Shown piece by piece: positions 57,481 through 64,000 of a stretch of 64,000 nucleotides of DNA. The notes under the pieces are model-generated. The model searched no databases. It was not told the DNA's origin and worked only from the letters and a program-made list of their open reading frames with translations. Source of the stretch: Rhizophagus clarus (Eukaryota > Glomeromycota > Glomeromycetes > Glomerales > Glomeraceae). Position numbers and translations under genes: made by a program. The stretch covers positions 558,001 to 622,000 of the forward strand of contig BLAL01000257.1 in NCBI GenBank assembly GCA_015698045.1, written 5' to 3'. How positions within the stretch are numbered: the stretch's first letter is position 1; each line of letters starts with the position of its first letter.

Positions 57481-58602
57481 TAATGTAGGCATATCTCATC
57501 TTGATAGTCCGCTTTCATGGCTGATCTTAATATAATCCTTGAATACCAACTATTGGAAATTATTTCTAGAATGAATCCTCCCCTATTTTCATAATATCCT
57601 CATTGACAAATTATTATTTAGCCTATTTGACTCAATTAATGACTAAACTCATATTATATATCAACTAATTACTGCTAACAAACATTTATTTATGATTTAT
57701 ATAAAAAGATAATTCTCTCCACAAATATTAAAAAAGAAAAATAATTATATTTCTTCATATTACCATCTTAATTTCATCAATTGTTTAATATCATATAATA
57801 CATTCATTTTTTATTCATAAAGATTATTTTGTGAAATAAAATCAATCACTAACAAGAATAAATGTTGCACATTTTTTTAACCAATTAAAGTTTAACAACC
57901 TAGTCACGCGATCGTGCTGACAATATCCCTATCGTGGGTACTAGAAAAGAACCTACTGGCTAGTTTTTTATAAAATTGTCAATTAATATTGAACTTACAG
58001 TATTTATTACAAACTTCACTGAATTTCAACAGTTTTAAATTAAATTTTTTATTAAATTGTATCATCTTTGAAGGAATTAATATATGTTTTGTTTTGTTTT
58101 AATTAAATCAATTAAGTGATAATTTTTTTATATAATTATTCTCCCCTGTTTTTAGTGAAATTTTAAAATGTACAAAGTGAAATTTTTTCCTAACAAATTT
58201 CAAATTGGAAAATGACAAGTTTTTATATCGTAGAATTTATTTATTTATTTATTTATTTTCTTTTTTTTTGAAATATCAATTTTCAAATAATGGAATACAG
58301 TACTAATTAATTAGTTGGTCCAATTCGTTAAATGGTTTGAGAACTTGATCTTTTTGATGAATCAGTCAGGAAAAGGGATCCGTTAGCAAAATAAAATTTG
58401 TGATTTTATCGGACTGAAGGTCATGCTGTGACCCCAAATTTTTCATTGTGCGTAGTCGAAGGATGAATCTTCCAAAAAACACCATCGTCATGTAAACATA
58501 AATTAAAAATTGGCTTTATCAAATTGCGTTTTCTTTTACAAAATAATCTTTGCATAGCTTATGTGACTTCAAGTCAGATAAACCTCAGATGCGAACTGTA
58601 CG
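57481..58602. other. AT-rich spacer
   Basis: No gene or clear repeat recognised. Confidence 0.4.
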
Positions 58603-59201
58603 GGTCTGGTTCACATTACCGACACTCATTTTACCGACACGTTATTTTATTTTACCAACACTTGCAGTATTTATTATTATTTCACTACCCATTTCAGTTA
58701 ATACAAAAGGATTTTTTTTTTTTACCATAAATATAGTACTTGAAAAAAAAATTCCACACAAATTATAAAAAATTGTCATTAATGTGTAAATCAAAAATTG
58801 TTCACTCTTATTTATACATATTTGATAAGCAGACGTGTTTAAAATTTCAGGATTTATAAATATATAACAAAATGTATTTACTTTTTATTTATTAGTTTAG
58901 ACCTTATTTTGTTATTAGTAAGCATTCTAGAGTATTTCGAAATGCAAAATGAATATATCATTTCAAATAATACGGTGACAAAATTTGATGCCGACTGCCG
59001 AGAACTTGTCGGGTTGCCGATTGTCGGCAAAAAGAAAAATAAATATAACACCGTGGATATAAAACATAACTATAGTAACTACAGTATATGTATATTTTCT
59101 GTCGGCATCAAATTTTGTCATGTGTCCCGTACATTATGAAATCAGCTGTAAAAACATTATTTTGTCGGTCAGTAATGATTGTCGGTAATGTGAACGGGTC
59201 C
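58603..59201. mobile_element. MITE-like element with GTTCACATTACCGACA ends (~599 bp)
   Basis: Both termini contain GTTCACATTACCGACA in inverted orientation, preceded by GG-rich ends (GGTCTG / GGACCC). TGTCGG/CCGACA motifs recur in the subterminal regions. No target duplication is obvious. ORFs inside are short and not supported. Confidence 0.55.
58976..59120. repeat. nested inverted repeat (20-bp perfect arms)
   Basis: TGACAAAATTTGATGCCGAC at 58976-58995 is exactly reverse-complemented at 59101-59120, about 100 bp apart, inside the larger element. It could be a second MITE inserted in the first, or part of its internal structure. Confidence 0.6.
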
Positions 59202-59317
59202 TTTTAAAAATACATTCATCATGTTTCCATCCCCTGAAATGCAATATTAAAAGTTATTATTATTATAATTATAATATTACTAATATAATAATAATAAAAA
59301 AATTACCTTAGAACTGC

Positions 59318-61065
59318 TGTTTTTAATTTCAATGACTTCCCTATTCTATTAATCATTGCATGTGCACTTTCTGCAACATTTGTATCAAATGGTGTCGTCA
59401 TCCAATATTCATATGGCATTAGGGAATAACTGTATGTTAAAGAGCCAATAACCCATGGTATTTGATTAAAGCTAGCCAATCTAAAAGAAAATTCATAATT
59501 TAAAAATAATCAAATTAATATCCGTTAGGAGATGCATGTATTTCAGTGATTATATTTGTTCCATATACACTTTTAAGCAAACGATCTAATTAAAAAATTT
59601 TTGAGTAATTAATAATTTAAAAAAATAAAAATAAAAAAAATAAATTAAACTAACCTGATATTATCCGTTGTGCAGTTACAGTATATCTATAAATTGATCC
59701 TTAGTATTCTCAATAAGTTTCTTTAATTCCGATTCAATACAGGAAGGAGTTTTAGATAATGGTGGTGGCGGGTGTGTATGTATTCCTTTGCATATTAAGA
59801 TTACAAATGGATATTTTTGTAAATTTATAGGTGTAAGCATTTTGAATTCAACTGGTCAAGAATACGCTGTAATTCTAATCTCTGAGTTAAACCTTGAGAA
59901 AGATGTGTAATATCTTAATAAAAAAAATTATTAGTTTAAAGAAAATTAAATTCTTATTTTATTAATAAAATCTAATTTACCACAATAATTTTTATGACTG
60001 CTTGAAGAATAATTGTGTTACAATTCGTATCATCCTATAATAACATTATGATATTATTAGATACAATTAATGTGAAAATATAATAATCACATATTAAAAT
60101 ACATACTTTTTGATTTAAAATACTTCCTTCGTTTGCAAAGAGCAATTTTAAGAGGTCAATGTCCACATCAACTTTAATTTGCAAGGACATATGACCGACC
60201 TCTTTCATTCTGTTTTCATTTATCACACATCCTATAAATTCACTCCATTGATTTATAGCGTGAACAAAATAACTTTTAATTTTTGGTTTAACATCACAAG
60301 CATATTTATGATTTGGATAAGGACACCAAGTCACCAAGTATTCATTGCTGCTAAATATTCTCTACAATAAATTATGATAATAAAAGTCATTATTTAAAAT
60401 AATAAATTCAGAAATAAAAAATAGTTTAACTGAAACTTACGTTTGTGTGAGTATTCTTGTAAGTCTATCAGTTGAAGTATTAAAATCATTCTTACAAATG
60501 AATGGATCAGTTTCAAGATTTACATCAGAACCAGCCAGCTTGCAAACTTTAATACCACCGCAATGCTTTATTGCTTTTTTAACCTGAACCCATCATTTAT
60601 CTTTCAGATCATCTGGATCTTTGCCAAGAAATGGACACCCAACACTAGAAGAACCACCACTTCGTTCACAGAGTGAATATTGAATCTATTTTTTAACGAA
60701 TATTAATTTTTAATTATTTCTTTATAAAAAAAAAACATTTAATCGATTCAAAACTTACATCATGAAATGCAGCTTTAGGATCCGTCCAATTTTCCACGTG
60801 GTACACATGTGCAATTCCTTCTTCTGAAGTTGCTGGATAATCGATTGGAACAAAGGTGTGTTTAACATCTTTAATTAAAGTATCTCTTGTGAATACACCT
60901 ACTTCAGATTCTTCATCATCTCCAGAGAAATTTTGTTATTATAAAAAAATCATAAATTTTGGAAAATAAATTTCATTCCACATTTTTTTTTATTTTCTTA
61001 ACTTACCAAAGGATCATATTCTAATGGTTCTTCAAATTCTTCTAAATCAATAATATTCAGATAAT
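59318..61065 (-). pseudogene. decayed multi-exon transposase-like gene
   Basis: Minus-strand exon-like blocks run from LEEFEEPLEYDP (near 61040), through AHVYHVENWTDPKAAFHD (60765-60835), a Cys/His-rich block (LCERSGG...GCPFLG...HCGGIKVC, 60440-60685), VTWCPYPNHKYACDVK (60245-60340) and ICKGIHTHPPPP (59750-59800), to PFDTNVAESAHAMINRIGKS (59335-59400). Splice-like GTAAGT/TAG borders separate them. At least one in-frame stop (after LKDK) and several frame losses break it. The zinc-cluster, HTHPPPP and NVAESAHA..NR combination resembles transposase-like multigene families of AM fungi from memory; this is not verified. It could instead be a decayed host gene. Confidence 0.5.
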
Positions 61066-61810
61066 GTAGACATATTATATATTTATATATTTTATTGTTA
61101 TACGGTGAAGAAAAATTTAATAAAAAGAAAGAAAAAAAAAATTTTTCTGATCAACAAACTCATTATATATAATTGAGGGGGTTTTTTTTTAATTGTACTT
61201 TGAGTTACTTAAATTGAAAATAATATTAAAAAAAACTGTTGTTTGATTCGCAGGTACAAATTTCAAGCGTACCCAAAAATATAAAATAAATGTTCGCCAT
61301 TTATTATTCGCTATATCGTATGATCTGAATCGTACCTATACATAATTGACCGTATCTATAAATAATTTACCATACCTTACCTTTCAAATAGTATCGTATC
61401 AAAAAATTTTCACGAATTAAAATTACGCGTAATTAAATACTATATACTCTTCTTTAATCATTTTATTTAAATATAGATATATACAAGTTTCCATTTTTTT
61501 ATCAGCCTTGATATACAGTGTAAATCTATCTATCTTCTATCTTCTACTACTATATATATATCTCTAATATAATAATTGATTTTGTGTATAACTGTAACGT
61601 TTAGATTACATATTTATATTTGTGTACCCGTAACGTTTAGACTATGAATTTATACCTGTGTACCTGTAATGTTTATATAAAATCACGTTTATAGAACCGT
61701 AATTATAGATTATAAACCAGTAAATTGGAACCATCATATGCTTTTGAACTATGTTATAAATAATAAACAAATATAACAAATGTAGTATAAACCGTAACAT
61801 ATGAGTTAAA
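61066..61810. other. AT-rich spacer with short imperfect repeats
   Basis: 61560-61700 shows a repeated GTGTA..TGTAACGTTTA(G/T)A theme (three loose copies). No gene. Confidence 0.4.
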
Positions 61811-62626
61811 GCTCCGCATGAGCCGAGCCGGCTCGCGAGCTAGCTTGAGCTTTTCAAGCTGAGCCAAGCAGAGCCATGTTTAAAATGGCTTGATAGCTCG
61901 CGAACCAGCTTGAAAAAGCTCGAGCCAGTTATTGAGCTCGGCTCGAAAAGCGCGAGCTGTCTCGCAAGCCAGCTCGATCTATCATACTTTTAATAATTAA
62001 AACGTTTCGCAACGTTTTTTTAATTGTTTTAGTGAAAAACGTTGCGAAGCTTTTTTTCAATATTATTTTAATTAAAAAAAAACGTTTCGCAATGTTTTTT
62101 TAATAACTTTAATAAAAAACGTTGCGAAAACGTTTTTTAATGTTATTTAATTAAAAAAAACAGTTCGCAACGTTTTTTTTAATCGCTTTAATGAAAACCG
62201 TTGCGAAAACGTTTTTCAATATTAATATTAATTTAATTAAAAAAAACGTTTCGCAACGTTTTTTTTAATTGTTTTAGTGAAAAACGTTGCGAAAACGTTT
62301 TCAACATTAATTTAATTAAAAAAAAATTTCGCAATATTTTTTTTAATTGCTTTAATGAAAACCGTTGCGAAACGGTTTTCAGCATTATTTTAATTAAAAA
62401 AAAAACGGTTCGCAACGTTTTTTTTAATTGTTTTAATAAAAAACGTTGCGAAAACGCTTTTCAGTATCATTTTAATAAAAAAAAAAGATTCGCAACATTT
62501 TTTTTTAATTGTTTTAATGAAAACGTTGCGAAACGGTTTTCTGATAATAAAGTTCGAGCCAGCTCGAGCTAAAGTGAGCTGAGCCGATCTAGACTGTAGC
62601 TCGGCTCGAGCCGGCTCATGCGGAGC
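61811..62626. mobile_element. MITE-like element with GCTCCGCATGAGCC ends (816 bp)
   Basis: Inverted ends are GCTCCGCATGAGCC (14 bp perfect), followed by GAGC/GCTC-rich palindromic subtermini (AGCTCG, GCTCGAGC). The centre is an ~80-bp tandem array. No obvious target duplication. GC-rich ends contrast sharply with the surrounding AT-rich DNA. Confidence 0.65.
62000..62540. repeat. ~80-bp minisatellite inside the 816-bp element
   Basis: About seven copies of a unit with the core CGTTTCGCAACG, TTTTTTTAATTGTTTTA.TGAAAA, CGTTGCGAAAACG. Each unit is itself an inverted repeat. Spacing runs about 78-87 bp. Confidence 0.75.
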
Positions 62627-63809
62627 ATTATGATAGAGTAAACTGCGTCGTACCGGTAACATCACGTGTATGTTTACAGTATGTGACGTTGTGGAGCAAC
62701 GGGTTTAACGGCTAGTTACAATATATAAATATTTAATTTTATTTATTTCTATTAAATACTTTGTGTGTAGTCACAATAACTATTTTTGATCTTAACCTTA
62801 AGTAGCAGTTGAGTATAAATTATAAATTTAGTAAATATAATGTACAGTACATTTTTAAACCATACCTAACAGTAAACTATGTTCATTTGGGTAACCCGAT
62901 ACCACTCCTTTTCGTCTTACCGCGTAGTTAACTCGTATAATTTTTTTTTTTTTTTTTAAAAAAAAAAGCGGTTATATTAATACTTCATATCTCACATTCA
63001 TAAATTTTGGTCAAGAAAAACGCATAACAGAGGTGCATAAACCCTGTAAAAAACGTTGAACCGTGTTTTCTTTTCTCCATAAAAGGCTCATATTTCCGGA
63101 GTTAATAACCTTATATCACGGAATTCACCGAATTATTTACATTTTCTGTGAATGTTAGGGAAAACTTGCATATTTTTGATGGTACAAGAAAATAACATCT
63201 GATGATATAAGATCGACATATTTGCTCTCAGGGCTCAGTTGTCAGGGGAAAACACATATATAATTATATACAGTTGAATGAAATTCAAGTTTCGCAATGC
63301 GCAAAAAAAAAAATTATGTACAATTTGCGGAAAACATAACAGATAAATATATAAATTAAAGGTTGTGCAATGTGTCAATTAAATTTATAAAGATTTGAGA
63401 AAGTCAGAAGTTGCACTCCATTCCGCAAATAGATTTTATACACTGCGGCTAATCCGACATTCTAACGGCACGTATACATATGGAAATTTTTTAGGGAGTC
63501 TATGCATAATACTACAATACCGCATTTGTTCAATTGGTCATTTAATTGGACATTTTTCCAATTGTTCAATTATTTTTCGTATTATTGGATTTGAACAGCC
63601 AACACTGCCTGGCGCCGAAGTACTACACGGAAATTTTTCTTTATATATAATGCTTCGTAAAACTACATCGCTGTACTTCGTTTGATTTACAAAATTTTTG
63701 ATTCCCGACTGCTGTGTACACTAAATCTTGTAGTACATGATTTGTTATAAAAATGACCGACTTTTAATTAAATATATTTTGCAAGATTGCAAATTAAAAG
63801 ATAATAATA
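62627..63809. other. AT-rich upstream region of the secreted-protein gene
   Basis: No confident gene. A 96-codon ORF at 63395-63685 lacks recognisable content. T and A homopolymers lie near 62940-62967. Confidence 0.4.
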
Positions 63810-64000
63810 ATGATGAAACAAAAATTGATTTTTATGTTCATTTTATTGACTATTCATTCAATGGTTAATGCTCAAATAACCACTATCTTTACCGCATGTC
63901 CTAAAGACAACCCTCCACTACTCGATATATCACTTGATCGTGATCCTGTCGTTCCTGGAGCAAGCATTATGTTTGGTATTCATGGACTCGCAGAGAAAGA
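63810..64000 (+). CDS. secreted ML-domain-like protein, 5' part
   Basis: ATG at 63810 (a second in-frame ATG follows at 63813) opens a reading frame running off the window edge. The first ~20 residues are a clear signal peptide (MMKQKLIFMFILLTIHSMVN followed by AQ). Mature sequence starts ITTIFTACPKDNPPLLDISL, then DRDPVVPGASIMFGIHG. This matches the start of fungal ML (MD-2/NPC2-like lipid-binding) proteins: a first Cys in F..CP, a LDISL strand, and a P..PG.....F strand. Such proteins bind lipids or sterols in the secretory or vacuolar lumen or outside the cell. Only 63 codons are visible, so the second half and its Cys partners are unseen. Confidence 0.65.
   Translation, partial: MMKQKLIFMFILLTIHSMVNAQITTIFTACPKDNPPLLDISLDRDPVVPGASIMFGIHGLAEK

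Noticed and set aside
57092-57535. Overlapping Phe/Leu/Ser-rich ORFs that look like membrane proteins
   Set aside because: They translate a T/C-rich low-complexity tract; three frames are open at once and no domain pattern is seen.
62000-62540. Regular ~80-bp repeat array that could suggest CRISPR
   Set aside because: Repeats run without unique spacers, are internally palindromic, sit inside an inverted-repeat element and lie in eukaryotic DNA.

Overview
The window reads as nuclear DNA of an arbuscular mycorrhizal fungus (Glomeromycotina; a Rhizophagus-like genome is my best guess). The reasons are very AT-rich spacers, many short GTAAGT/GTATGT...TAG or CAG introns, a large expansion of HSPA12-like Hsp70 genes, a TKL-type kinase with the HRDLHSGNIL loop typical of these fungi, and a kinase with Sel1 repeats. 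The organism call is inference from gene content.

Positions 1-48,100 are one paralogous cluster of two gene families. The first is HSPA12-like Hsp70 ATPases, multi-exon, with a tiny second exon encoding DFGTTYS and a late exon opening at (I/V)VDCGGGTVDLT. The second is an unrecognised intronless family (CC family): a variable coiled coil built of 7-residue repeats of the type IQEKDNx, followed by a conserved C-terminal domain of about 280 residues ending near FWFR.KVQEP...YMEGTW.DDEID...VDICYFPLI. Five intact pairs lie tail to tail with only 65-155 bp between stop codons (2957/3082, 13479/13545, 17449/17525, 26571/26679, 31438/31594). Two more pairs keep the CC gene, but the Hsp70 has decayed (41560-43490 and 47940-48105). 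CC pseudogenes lie at 263-960 and 21700-23264. The first six genes (CC+, Hsp70-, Hsp70+, Hsp70-, Hsp70+, CC-) form a mirror-image block centred near 8.3 kb.

Two gene fusions stand out. At 35094-37522 a CC gene loses its C-terminal domain at a splice donor and can splice in frame into a degenerate, NBD-only Hsp70. At 17525-21203 two complete Hsp70 nucleotide-binding domains are joined in frame (979 aa predicted). The CC-Hsp70 fusion, together with the recurrent convergent pairing, argues that the two families work together, as an Hsp70 ATPase with a coiled-coil partner. Three CC genes share a conserved promoter block containing GTAACGTGYTACGRTGT.

Positions 48,100-55,500 leave the cluster. They hold a kinase remnant, a TKL-like kinase with a duplicated catalytic-loop exon (minus strand), and divergent from it a three-part protein: an MLKL-like N-terminal helical bundle, a pseudokinase lacking HRD and DFG, and Sel1 repeats. 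Positions 55,500-63,800 are gene-poor, with MITE-like inverted-repeat elements, a pyrimidine-rich tract with splice-like repeats and a decayed transposase-like gene. A secreted ML-domain-like gene begins at 63,810 and runs off the edge.

All exon boundaries were placed by eye from splice consensus and comparison among the paralogues in this window. Coding lengths summed to multiples of three for every intact Hsp70 gene and for the pseudokinase. No tRNA, rRNA or CRISPR was seen.
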